A DNA stretch of 64,000 nt from Candidatus Zixiibacteriota bacterium (lineage in GTDB: Bacteria > Zixibacteria > MSB-5A5 > WJJR01), in NCBI GenBank assembly GCA_036397555.1, contig DASWIS010000031.1, positions 188,004 through 252,003 of the forward strand, given 5' to 3'. The notes beneath the pieces are model-generated. The model saw nothing but the letters and a program-made list of their open reading frames with translations. It did not search any database and was not told the origin of the DNA. The position numbers and the translations under genes are program-made. Positions within the stretch are counted from its first letter, which is position 1. The number at the start of each line of letters is the position of its first letter. Below are positions 34,845-43,539 of this stretch, in pieces.

Positions 34845-37800
34845 ATGACGTCGGTGTATGCTACACTGACGGTCATCGCCTTGTTTTTGGTCACCGCGCC
34901 GGCCCACTCCGCCCCCGGCGTGTCGATCCCACCGGAAGATCAGCCGCGGTATCGCTACACATTTTCACCTCCCGTCAAAGATACTCTGACGCCGTTTACG
35001 CCGACGTTCTTCGGCGGCCCGACGCCGCCCCCCTCTCGCGTCGATCTGGAACCATGGGCGCTCAATCTGGACGCCCGGCTCGTGGCGCGGGTCGATTCGC
35101 TCGACTACGAAACCTACATGGCGTTTCGCGATCATCAGCGTGTCACCGAAAACTGGAATGGCCAGGTCCGGGCGTTGTTGCGCCAGAGCGAGTCGGAACG
35201 CCGCGGGGAACTCAGGATGACGCTCGCGCTGCCCTCGGCGGTCGAAAGCATCGTCGGTGAGGGCGGCGCCGGGCTGAAGGTCTCCGGTTATCGCAAAATC
35301 CTCTTCACTGGACGGTCGCAATGGACCGACCAGGCCAGCACTTCGACCGTCAAGCAAAGCAAGTTTCCCTCGTTGTCGATGGAGCAGATCTCGCGCTTTA
35401 CCGTCGAGGGGAACATCGGCTCGAAGATCTCGGTGAAAGTCGATCAGGACTCCAAACGCACGGCCGACCTCGACAACCGCATCATCATCCGCTACAAGGG
35501 CGACGAGGACGACATCCTGCAGTCGGTCGACCTGGGCAATACGACGCTCTCGCTCTCGGATGCCAAGTTCGTCGGCTACAGCGAGCGCATCCAGGGGCTC
35601 TTCGGCATCGGCGCCGGCGCGAAGCTGGGACCGATCGACATGAAGTTGATCGCCTCGCAGGAAAAGGGAAATACGTCCACCGCGCGTGTCACGGCGGGAG
35701 CCAGCGAGCAAAACATCATCATCCGCGACTACAACTACGAACGCTACCGCATGTTCGATCTGGGCGTCATCGGCGGCGAGAAAATCCTGCTGCCCGGCGA
35801 TACCATCGTCGATTTCATTCTCTACCAGGGCGTCTCGAACACCGACATCGAGGCGTCGCGCGTCCGGCTGTACGATAATCTGCAGGACTCGTCGCTGGGC
35901 GCCACGCCCGTCGACACGCGCGCCCGCGATATCGTCATCTCCGAGTATCTCATCGACTACGCACAGCACTATATCTACTTCCCCCGGCGCGTCCAGAGCA
36001 TCGAAAACACGACCCTCGCATACTACCTGAGCTATGTCCGCAACGGCGAGGTCTTCACGATCGGACAGCTCAGCCAAAACACCAACTTCGTGCCGCACCG
36101 TCTCCAGTATCTCAAGAAGATCAACCCCAAGCCCGACGACGGCTTCTGGGAGGCGGAACGCAAAAACGTGTATGATCTCCGCATCCGGAACATCCAGTAC
36201 GAAGACCTCGACTTTGACATCCACAGAGGCGGGCTGGGCGACGAGGAGAACCCCTCCAACCTCAATCACCAGGGCGGCCAGCAGTACATCAAGCTGCTGG
36301 GTCTGGACGTGGTCAACTCATCCGGCAGCGGCGTCCCCGACGGAAAAATCGACGACAATCCCGCGATTCTCGATATGATCGCGGGACTGGTCATCTTTCC
36401 CGATCCGTTCCCGTTCGCCAGCGACGTGCTGGACGAGACGGCGCCCGGCATCTACAATCAGGCGCTCTCCAAGGATCGACAGGACTCCTCGAAGTACTAC
36501 ATCAGGATTACGACGCGTCAGCGTTCCAGCCAGGTACGGCTGGGAACGGTCAACATCCTGCCCGGCTCGGAAGTCGTCACCTACAACAACGTCCGTCTCA
36601 ATCGCGGCTCCGATTACGACGTCGACTATGAACTGGGCACGATTACGTTTCGTCGCGATGATGTCCTGGACCCGGACGCCAACATCACCATCGATTACGA
36701 ATACGCGCCGTTCCTGACCGTCGAGCGACGCGCCCTGTTTGGGGCGTCCGCCACATTCGACGGCGGACGAAACTTCCGTACGGGCGCGACCTTCCTGTAC
36801 AAAGGCACGAAGGCGACCGACCGGCCGGCGCAATTGGGACAAGAGCCGTTTCGCGACATCGTCGGCGAGGTCTTCCTCAATTGGCGGGCGGAGCCGAAGT
36901 TTCTCACGAGCTTTGCCAATGCGCTTCCGATGATCCAGACGGAGGCCAACTCCTATCTCGACATTCAAACCGCCGCGGCCCGCTCATTTCCCAATCCGAA
37001 CACACGCGGCGAAGTCTTCGTCGACGACTTCGAAGGGGCCAAGCGTGCGTACAGTCTGGGTGTGCTGCGCGAGTCCTGGACGATTGCGTCGCCGCCCCTG
37101 GCGTCCCCCGGCGGCGATGACTATCGCCGAAACCGCGTGCACGATCACGGTATCGATTCGTTGGGGCAACGGCTGTTCAAGGGCCTGAATGATCCGGGGT
37201 TCAGTTGGTTTAACCCCTACACACAATTCGATGACACCGACATCTATGAGCGCGACCCGAACCGCCAGCACGGAACCGACCGACGCACACACGTGCTCGT
37301 CCTGGAGTCGCGCCCGTACGACTCACCCACGCGCGACGAGAAGTCCGATGATCCAAAGACCGCGTGGGCCGGCATCATGCGCGGGCTCCCGGCGGGCGTT
37401 TGGAATCAGTCGCGCGCCGAATTCATCGAACTGCGCATGGCGGTCGCGTCGCGCGGGAGCGACCCCGGTACGCTGCACCTGGACTTGGGGCGGATCACCG
37501 AGGATGTCAACCTCAACGGTGAGTTCGATACCGAAGACCACCTCGACTCGGTGACCCAATCGCGCAATCGCATCCTCGAGGACGGCGAAGACATCGGGCT
37601 GGACGCGCTGACCGACCAACAGGAAGTGCGCTGGTGGGATGGCGCCCGGTATCATCGGGATACGTTGCCCGATCCGGCGGGAGATAACTGGCCCGCTGAG
37701 GTCGACGACTCCCGGACACGCAGCGAGCATCCACGCGTCAACGGCACCGACGGAAACTACCTTGATCCCGTCGTCGGGCAGCGTCCCAACACCGAGGATA

Positions 37801-40800
37801 TCGGCGGCGAGTCCGAAAGCGATTGGAACAATGCCTACTACCAATTCACGGTCGATCTGGACGTCAACGCCGCCGATCCCAGCCGCATCCAGAATTCGGC
37901 ATTCACGACGAACGACGATCCGACACGGTTTGCCCCGACGCTGACGTGGTACACCTACCGTATCCCGCTGTGGGACGCCCGTCGCTACGAGGCCTATGCC
38001 GATGCCGGGCAAAACCCCGACTCCAACGACATCCAGTTTGCGCGGCTGTGGATCGAGGGCGTCGATACGACCACGCGCGTCTACATCGCCGCGATCGACA
38101 TCATCGAACGGACCTGGGATGCGCGGCTGAAGGTCGTCGATTCGGTCGTCAGCGTCGATGCGGCCTTCGAGCTGGGCGTCGTCAACACCGAGGAGAACTC
38201 GTCGGGCGACACCGGATATGTCTCGCCGCCGGGCGTCAGCGGTTATCGCGATCCCCGCAGCGGATTTCGTGAGAAGGAGCAGTCGCTCCTTTTGGCCTAT
38301 GACAACTTCCGATCCAACGATTCCGGCACGGCCGCTATCGTCGTGGCCAAAGAAGACTACACCGGATACCGCTACCTCGAAATGTGGGCCAACCATCATT
38401 CGCAGACTGATGCGCGAACAGGGTACTACCTGCGCTTCGGACAAAGCACGACCGACTATTACGAGTACGCCGACACGCTGACCTACGACTCCGACCCGAT
38501 TCAAAATTGGCGGAACAACGCCATGAAAATCGACTTCGACAAACTCACGGCGCTGAAGGACACCAAGAATCGAACGGTCGGAATGTCCGGGTATTTGTTT
38601 GATCCGGAAACCAAGCTCGGTGTCAAAGGCAATCCCTCGCTGTCGAACATTACCTACCGCCAACTGGGGGTGGTGCGGTTCGACGACTCGACTCTGAGCC
38701 CGCATTCCGGGGAAATCTGGTTTGACGATCTCCGTCTGACCGAGGTGCGCCGGGACGCGGGACTGGCGGCCACGGGCCGTATGACCATGCAGTTGGCCGA
38801 TCTGGGCGGCTTTACGGCCGTTGTGGAGGGACGGAACTATGCATTCCGTGGGCTGACCCAGGGGCGCACATCCAGCGTGGTCGCCGGAGCATCGCAACTG
38901 AAGACATCCCTCAACGGCAACCTGTCTGTCGACCGGTTTCTGCCTCCCGTGTTGGGGGTCTCGCTCCCCGTGACCGCGAGCTACTCGAAATCCACCAGCG
39001 AGCCGCGGCTGCTGACCGGGTCGGATATCGTCCTGACCCCCGAGCGGCGGACGCAGGAAACATCGACATCGATCAGTCGTGGCTTCTCGACACGCCTGAG
39101 CATTCGACCCCGGACCGACAACTGGATCATCAATTCGACCCTCGGTTCGATCGGAACACGGTTCGCGACGAACCGTTCACAGACCTGGTCACCGACCGTG
39201 CCGTTCAGCGAAAGCGACCGATACGACGCCGGGGCCGACTATCGGCTGAAAATCGCCAATCGCCTGACATTCCCGGCGCTCTATTGGACGCGCCTGCTTT
39301 TTCTGCCGCGACGGATCTGGGGTACGCCGTTTTCGCTCTTGCCACAGGGCTTCGACGCACAGGGGACGGTCCGACGCGATCGCTCGATGAGCATCAACAG
39401 CCAGGGCGAACTCACGCAGTCGTATCGACGTGATTTTCAGGGCACCGCGAGCACGACCCTCCAGCCGATTTCACCGGTGCAAATCTCGTACGCGATGACC
39501 ACCAACCGTGATCTGGCCGATCCCGAGCGGCTGAACCTTTCACTGAACCCGCGCAATTTCCGACTGGGCACCGAGACGAATTTCACTCAACGCCTGTCTT
39601 CAAGCTATCGGCCGTCCCTGTTTTCGTTCCTGTCGCCGTCTCTGACCTACAACGCCAACTTCCGTGACGACATCGACAAGCAGTACGGTGACCACGATGT
39701 CAGTCTGGATCGAAACTGGGTCGTCTCCAGCAACTTCGACGTCGATAGGTTCTGGACAGCGCTGATGATTGGGAGTCAGGCGCGCACTCCCGCGCGGCCG
39801 CGACGGGGACCGACGCCGGCGCGCCCGACGCCCGGCACACCGCAGCAGACAGACACCAGCGGCACCGCCGTCGAACAGCCCAAACCGAAAGGTCCCGGCC
39901 TGGGAGTGGGCTCTCTCTGGAATGGCTTGATCAAAGGGTTCCGGTTTGTCACATCGCCGATCAAGCCGCTGAACGTCAGCTATTCGGAGTCGGATGGCGC
40001 CAATCAACAAAACCTGCTGGAACGACCCGATCGGCTCTACCAATTCGGGCTCAGCGACATCGACCAGTTATTCGCGCGGGCAAACCTGTCGAATCAATCG
40101 CTGGCACAGCAGGACCGGCGAACGCACCGCAACAGCGTGACCGTCAAGAACACCATCAATTTCCTGGGGATTCTCGACTTCGGGTCGTCGTATAGCAAGG
40201 CCAAATCCACGACACGCCAGGGCGGAAGCTCTCCCACCTTTACGGATTCGGAGACATTTCCGTCGTTGACGACCTCGTTGTCGCGGCTGGAGCGGTTCAA
40301 GCCCATCGGATGGGTTTTCCGCACGGCGTCGGCGCGCTTCGGGTACAGCCAGACCAATGATGAAACACGCAACTCGCTGACCACCAGCCGGCAGAAGGGC
40401 GAGACCTACTCGCCGCTGTTTGCGATTCAGGGCACGACACCGCAGCAAATCCAGTTGAACTTCAGTCTCGACCGTTCCTCGACGATCACCGACAACTCCA
40501 CCTCGGGACAGACCAAACGCGCCAGTCGGCAGGTGCGGGTCACGGCGAACTACGCGTTTTCATCGCCGAATGGAATCCCGCTGCCCTTCCTGCGCAGCAT
40601 CCGTCTGAAATCGCGCATGTCACTGGCGGTGACCGTGACCCACAAAGTCGACGAGTCGTTCACCGATCCCGGCGGCCAGTCGCAATTCGCACTCACTCAA
40701 CGGACCGCCGATATGACCGTTTCCACGCGCGCGAATTACTCGTTCTCGTCCCGCGTCACTGGCGGCCTGAGCGCCGACTGGACCGATCGCGACACCGAGG

Positions 40801-40865
40801 GCACCAGCGGCAACCGCAAGACCCACATCCGTGCTCTGAGCATCTGGGCCGAATTCAGTTTTTAG
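34845..40865 (+). CDS. sprA: SprA-like giant outer-membrane translocon of type IX secretion
   Basis: About 2006 residues from ATG 34845; TTG 34830 would add a positively charged n-region and is a fair alternative. Signal peptide VYATLTVIALFLVTAPAHS. The N-terminal SprA family segments are clear: SKISVKVDQDSKRTADLDNR, RYKGDEDDILQSVDLGNTTL, FGIGAGAKLGPIDMKLIASQ, and later GEVFVDDFEGAKRAYSL, which matches the YVDDFEG block of Flavobacterium SprA. The C-terminal half is rich in alternating beta strands, consistent with the 36-strand SprA barrel, and ends in Phe (WAEFSF). SprA is the pore through which T9SS cargo leaves. Bacteroidetes homologues have about 2300-2500 residues, so this one is somewhat short. 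A Pro/Arg-rich insert lies near residue 1645. The QC-like gene follows after 29 bases. Confidence 0.92.
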   Translation: MTSVYATLTVIALFLVTAPAHSAPGVSIPPEDQPRYRYTFSPPVKDTLTPFTPTFFGGPTPPPSRVDLEPWALNLDARLVARVDSLDYETYMAFRDHQRVTENWNGQVRALLRQSESERRGELRMTLALPSAVESIVGEGGAGLKVSGYRKILFTGRSQWTDQASTSTVKQSKFPSLSMEQISRFTVEGNIGSKISVKVDQDSKRTADLDNRIIIRYKGDEDDILQSVDLGNTTLSLSDAKFVGYSERIQGLFGIGAGAKLGPIDMKLIASQEKGNTSTARVTAGASEQNIIIRDYNYERYRMFDLGVIGGEKILLPGDTIVDFILYQGVSNTDIEASRVRLYDNLQDSSLGATPVDTRARDIVISEYLIDYAQHYIYFPRRVQSIENTTLAYYLSYVRNGEVFTIGQLSQNTNFVPHRLQYLKKINPKPDDGFWEAERKNVYDLRIRNIQYEDLDFDIHRGGLGDEENPSNLNHQGGQQYIKLLGLDVVNSSGSGVPDGKIDDNPAILDMIAGLVIFPDPFPFASDVLDETAPGIYNQALSKDRQDSSKYYIRITTRQRSSQVRLGTVNILPGSEVVTYNNVRLNRGSDYDVDYELGTITFRRDDVLDPDANITIDYEYAPFLTVERRALFGASATFDGGRNFRTGATFLYKGTKATDRPAQLGQEPFRDIVGEVFLNWRAEPKFLTSFANALPMIQTEANSYLDIQTAAARSFPNPNTRGEVFVDDFEGAKRAYSLGVLRESWTIASPPLASPGGDDYRRNRVHDHGIDSLGQRLFKGLNDPGFSWFNPYTQFDDTDIYERDPNRQHGTDRRTHVLVLESRPYDSPTRDEKSDDPKTAWAGIMRGLPAGVWNQSRAEFIELRMAVASRGSDPGTLHLDLGRITEDVNLNGEFDTEDHLDSVTQSRNRILEDGEDIGLDALTDQQEVRWWDGARYHRDTLPDPAGDNWPAEVDDSRTRSEHPRVNGTDGNYLDPVVGQRPNTEDIGGESESDWNNAYYQFTVDLDVNAADPSRIQNSAFTTNDDPTRFAPTLTWYTYRIPLWDARRYEAYADAGQNPDSNDIQFARLWIEGVDTTTRVYIAAIDIIERTWDARLKVVDSVVSVDAAFELGVVNTEENSSGDTGYVSPPGVSGYRDPRSGFREKEQSLLLAYDNFRSNDSGTAAIVVAKEDYTGYRYLEMWANHHSQTDARTGYYLRFGQSTTDYYEYADTLTYDSDPIQNWRNNAMKIDFDKLTALKDTKNRTVGMSGYLFDPETKLGVKGNPSLSNITYRQLGVVRFDDSTLSPHSGEIWFDDLRLTEVRRDAGLAATGRMTMQLADLGGFTAVVEGRNYAFRGLTQGRTSSVVAGASQLKTSLNGNLSVDRFLPPVLGVSLPVTASYSKSTSEPRLLTGSDIVLTPERRTQETSTSISRGFSTRLSIRPRTDNWIINSTLGSIGTRFATNRSQTWSPTVPFSESDRYDAGADYRLKIANRLTFPALYWTRLLFLPRRIWGTPFSLLPQGFDAQGTVRRDRSMSINSQGELTQSYRRDFQGTASTTLQPISPVQISYAMTTNRDLADPERLNLSLNPRNFRLGTETNFTQRLSSSYRPSLFSFLSPSLTYNANFRDDIDKQYGDHDVSLDRNWVVSSNFDVDRFWTALMIGSQARTPARPRRGPTPARPTPGTPQQTDTSGTAVEQPKPKGPGLGVGSLWNGLIKGFRFVTSPIKPLNVSYSESDGANQQNLLERPDRLYQFGLSDIDQLFARANLSNQSLAQQDRRTHRNSVTVKNTINFLGILDFGSSYSKAKSTTRQGGSSPTFTDSETFPSLTTSLSRLERFKPIGWVFRTASARFGYSQTNDETRNSLTTSRQKGETYSPLFAIQGTTPQQIQLNFSLDRSSTITDNSTSGQTKRASRQVRVTANYAFSSPNGIPLPFLRSIRLKSRMSLAVTVTHKVDESFTDPGGQSQFALTQRTADMTVSTRANYSFSSRVTGGLSADWTDRDTEGTSGNRKTHIRALSIWAEFSF

Positions 40866-40894
40866 TCACACGCATTCGCTGTAATTTGGTTCGC

Positions 40895-41821
40895 ATGAAT
40901 CTCGTGCGACGGGCCGTACCGACTGCCTGCGTGCCGGTCGTGGCGGCGTGGCTGTCCTGTGGGACCGTGCCTCCGGAGTTCAATGCCGACCGCGCCTTTG
41001 CCGATCTGGAACGCCAGGTTGCCTTCGGCCCGCGCATTCCGGGGACCCCCGCGCACGACTCATGCGCCAACTGGCTGATCGAGACGATGCGTGGATTGGC
41101 CGACACCGTCGAAGTACAGGGTTTTGACGGCTGGCTGCCTCAGGTCGATTCCGCCATTCCGATGCGCAACATCATTGCACGTTTCCACCGGGCTGCCAAC
41201 CGACGCGTCCTGCTGGGAGCGCACTGGGACACGCGCCCGTACGCCGATCAAGATTCCGATCCCGCAAACCATCGGTCACGATTCGACGGCGCCAACGACG
41301 GCGGCAGCGGCGTCGCCGTCCTGATTGAACTGGCGCGTGCGCTGGCGGCGGCGGTGCCCCCGGTGGGCGTCGATCTCGCGTTCTTCGATGGGGAGGATGT
41401 GGGCGAATACGGTCGTACGCCCGGCCTGTGGTGCCAGGGGTCACAACACTTCGCCGACGCGCTCGATCCGCCGAATGGCCGTTACCGCGACATCTATCGC
41501 TGGGCGGTCATCGTTGACATGGTCGGCGGGAAGGACCTGCGTCTGGTGAAGGAAGGCATCTCCGCTCGCATTGCGCCCGACTTGACCGAGCGCGTGTGGG
41601 AGATCGCAGCCGATTTGGGAATCGAAGTGTTTGTCGATGCGCTGGGCGAAGACATCTATGACGATCACATCCCGCTTTTGAGGAAGGGAATCCAGGCCAT
41701 CGATCTCATCGACATGAACTACGAATACTGGCATACGATCCATGACACGCCCGAACAATGCGCTCCGGCGTCGCTGGCGGCGGTCGGACGCGTCGTTTTG
41801 CAGTTGGTGTACTCGGAATGA
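40895..41821 (+). CDS. M28-family glutaminyl-peptide cyclotransferase-like zinc enzyme
   Basis: 308 residues from ATG 40895. N-terminal export signal with a possible but imperfect lipobox (WLSC). The body matches type II (animal-like) glutaminyl cyclases and the M28 fold: VLLGAHWDTRPYAD, FDGANDGGSGVAVLIELARAL (Asp zinc ligand), DLAFFDGEDVGE (catalytic Glu, Asp ligand), IVDMVGG, and the cyclase-type ending DDHIPLLRKGIQAIDLID with YWHTIHDTPE (Trp-His, last zinc ligand). The DDHIPxLRxG and xWHT motifs favour cyclotransferase over aminopeptidase. Such enzymes form N-terminal pyroglutamate on exported proteins. It is 29 bases behind sprA and coupled to the next gene (ATGA). An aminopeptidase activity cannot be fully excluded. 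Confidence 0.8.
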   Translation: MNLVRRAVPTACVPVVAAWLSCGTVPPEFNADRAFADLERQVAFGPRIPGTPAHDSCANWLIETMRGLADTVEVQGFDGWLPQVDSAIPMRNIIARFHRAANRRVLLGAHWDTRPYADQDSDPANHRSRFDGANDGGSGVAVLIELARALAAAVPPVGVDLAFFDGEDVGEYGRTPGLWCQGSQHFADALDPPNGRYRDIYRWAVIVDMVGGKDLRLVKEGISARIAPDLTERVWEIAADLGIEVFVDALGEDIYDDHIPLLRKGIQAIDLIDMNYEYWHTIHDTPEQCAPASLAAVGRVVLQLVYSE

Positions 41822-42339
41822 CCGATGACCGCGACCATACCGGGGCCGAATCCGAGGGGGTGGCCGCTGTTAAGGACGGGAGCGTCGATCCGCGTCACGC
41901 CGGGGCCTACGGATTCTCCCGTTTCGAGATTCGACTGATCCTGCTTCTGGCGGCTGCGGTCCTGATCGTCGGCACGGCCGGCTGGCTGCGACGCGACAGC
42001 GGTTCTGTCCCGGCGTGGATGATCGAAACCGTTGTCGCCGAACCGTCCGTCGACTCGAAGGACCGTCTGTCCGCCGAATCGGAATCCTGGATATCAAGTA
42101 TCTCCGATTCATCGGCGCTCGACTTGAATACCGCCGACGAATCGATGTTGCGTCGACTCCCCGGCATCGGTCCGGAGTTGGCCCGTCGCATCGTCGTCGA
42201 TCGCGAAAAGAATGGTCTGTTTCGATCGGTCTCCGACTTGCAGCGCGTCTCGGGGATCGGTCCCAGGAAAGTCGCCGCCATCATCGGTTTGGTTCGTGTC
42301 GCGCTCCCGGACAGCAGCCGGGGAGAGGATGCCCGATGA
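41818..42339 (+). CDS. ComEA-like helix-hairpin-helix protein with one membrane helix
   Basis: 173 residues from ATG 41818, overlapping the preceding stop. One transmembrane helix (IRLILLLAAAVLIVGTAGWL, about residues 40-59) places the C-terminal domain outside the cytoplasm. The last 70 residues are two helix-hairpin-helix motifs: LDLNTADESMLRRLPGIGPELARRIV and FRSVSDLQRVSGIGPRKVAAI, the ComEA signature (DLNTA...LPGIG). ComEA binds double-stranded DNA during competence; other proteins with this domain have different roles. No other competence genes are nearby, so the role in DNA uptake is open. Confidence 0.82.
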   Translation: MTDDRDHTGAESEGVAAVKDGSVDPRHAGAYGFSRFEIRLILLLAAAVLIVGTAGWLRRDSGSVPAWMIETVVAEPSVDSKDRLSAESESWISSISDSSALDLNTADESMLRRLPGIGPELARRIVVDREKNGLFRSVSDLQRVSGIGPRKVAAIIGLVRVALPDSSRGEDAR

Positions 42340-42929
42340 GAATCATCGCCGGCGAATTGGGTGGACGCCGCCTGCGCCCGGTCAAGTCGACCGCGGTGCG
42401 ATCGACCGCCGACCGAGTCAAAGAGTCGCTCTTCAACATCATCGCCGCGGAATTGCCGCACGCGTACGTGCTCGATCTGTTCTGCGGCAGCGGCGCTTTG
42501 GGATTGGAGTCGTTGTCGCGTGGCGCGGACCGGGCGGTTTTCGTCGATCAGGGACGCTCCGCCCTGCGCTGCACGCACGACAACATCGCGCAATTGGGCG
42601 CAGAGCTGTCAAGCGAGGTGCTGGCAGTGGATGCCGGACGCGCGTTGCGTCAACTCTCGGGACGCGGGGATCGGTTTTCGGTCATCTTCGCCGATCCGCC
42701 GTACGGCGAGGGCTGGCCCAAACGGCTCCTCCAATGGGTCGCAGAATCCGATTGCCGCCGCGAACATGGCGTCCTGGTCATCGAACACCACAAGAAGGAC
42801 CCGCCCGGAGATGCACCGCCCGGGTTTTCGGAGTGGACATCGCGACGCTTCGGCGATACTGTCATCACGATCTGGCGTTGGAATCGATCGTCACCGACGA
42901 CGGAACAAGCACCCGACCAGCATGAATAA
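42336..42929 (+). CDS. rsmD: 16S rRNA m2G966 methyltransferase RsmD
   Basis: 197 residues from ATG 42336 (MRIIAGELGGRRL), the classic RsmD start; it overlaps the previous stop. RsmD methylates N2 of G966 in 16S rRNA with S-adenosylmethionine. Motifs: RSTADRVKESLFNII, the SAM loop VLDLFCGSGALGLESLSRGA, and the catalytic FADPPYGEGW (the DPPY form of the NPPY motif). The next gene, coaD, overlaps by eight bases; rsmD-coaD pairing is a very common arrangement in bacteria. Confidence 0.95.
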   Translation: MRIIAGELGGRRLRPVKSTAVRSTADRVKESLFNIIAAELPHAYVLDLFCGSGALGLESLSRGADRAVFVDQGRSALRCTHDNIAQLGAELSSEVLAVDAGRALRQLSGRGDRFSVIFADPPYGEGWPKRLLQWVAESDCRREHGVLVIEHHKKDPPGDAPPGFSEWTSRRFGDTVITIWRWNRSSPTTEQAPDQHE

Positions 42930-43440
42930 CCCCGCCTCTCACCGACTCGCGATCTACCCGGGATCATTCGATCCGGTGACCAACGGCCATGTGGACCTGA
43001 TCGCCCGCGCCTTGCACCTGTTCGACAACCTGATCGTCGCCGTGGCGCAAAACCCATCCAAGACGCCGTTGTTCTCCGGGGACGAACGTTGCGCGATGAT
43101 TACCGAATCGATGCGCGCATCCGAAGTCGTCTCCGAGCTGGCCCGAGTCGAGACGGTCGTCTTTGACGGCCTCTTGGCCCACCTCGCGGTCGCGCGCGGG
43201 GCCACGGCCATCGTGCGCGGGCTGCGCGCCGTCTCCGACTTTGAATTCGAATTCCAAATCGCGCTGACCAACCGCACGCTCGCGCCCAGCGTCGAAACCG
43301 TCTTCCTCATGCCCAATGCGCGCTACACGTTCTTGTCGTCGACCATCATCAAGGATGTCGCCCGCCACGGCGGCGATGTCTCGCGGCTGGTGCCGCCCAA
43401 TGTCGCCGTCCGGCTCAAAACACGCTTCGCGAAGCCCTGA
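42922..43440 (+). CDS. coaD: Phosphopantetheine adenylyltransferase
   Basis: 172 residues from ATG 42922. CoaD transfers AMP from ATP to 4'-phosphopantetheine in coenzyme A synthesis. Nucleotidyltransferase signature AIYPGSFDPVTNGHVDLI (with the TxGH-like NGH), QNPSKTPLFS, IVRGLRAVSDFEFEFQIALTN in parts, and YTFLSSTIIKDVARHGGDVS, which is the ISSTxIR-type ATP-binding motif. The length fits. The stop is followed by 99 bases before the next gene. Confidence 0.96.
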   Translation: MNNPASHRLAIYPGSFDPVTNGHVDLIARALHLFDNLIVAVAQNPSKTPLFSGDERCAMITESMRASEVVSELARVETVVFDGLLAHLAVARGATAIVRGLRAVSDFEFEFQIALTNRTLAPSVETVFLMPNARYTFLSSTIIKDVARHGGDVSRLVPPNVAVRLKTRFAKP

Positions 43441-43474
43441 CGCCCTCTCATACCCGTCGTCCGCGCTGTTTCAT

Positions 43475-43497
43475 TTGCCTCTCCCAACACGTATCAT
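43475..43497 (+). promoter_or_regulatory. Promoter-like pair before the GT9 gene (TTGCCT, 11 bases, TATCAT)
   Basis: TATCAT (43492-43497) is a 5/6 -10 hexamer and TTGCCT (43475-43480) lies 11 bases upstream of it, shorter than a normal spacer; TTTCAT at 43469 would be the poor -35 at 17 bases. It lies 42 bases before the ATG at 43540, in the only gap before this envelope gene group. Confidence 0.3.
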
Positions 43498-43539
43498 TGG
43501 TATTCCCCGATCGTTCAATTGTCGCCGGGGGGCATCGCG

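Noticed and set aside
37323..38897. Antisense open frame of about 520 codons opposite sprA
   Set aside because: Shadow of strongly coding SprA sequence; low-complexity translation.
39776..39900. Tandem repeat in sprA that might signal a frameshift or assembly error
   Set aside because: The frame stays open on both sides and strand-rich sequence resumes, so it is a low-complexity loop.
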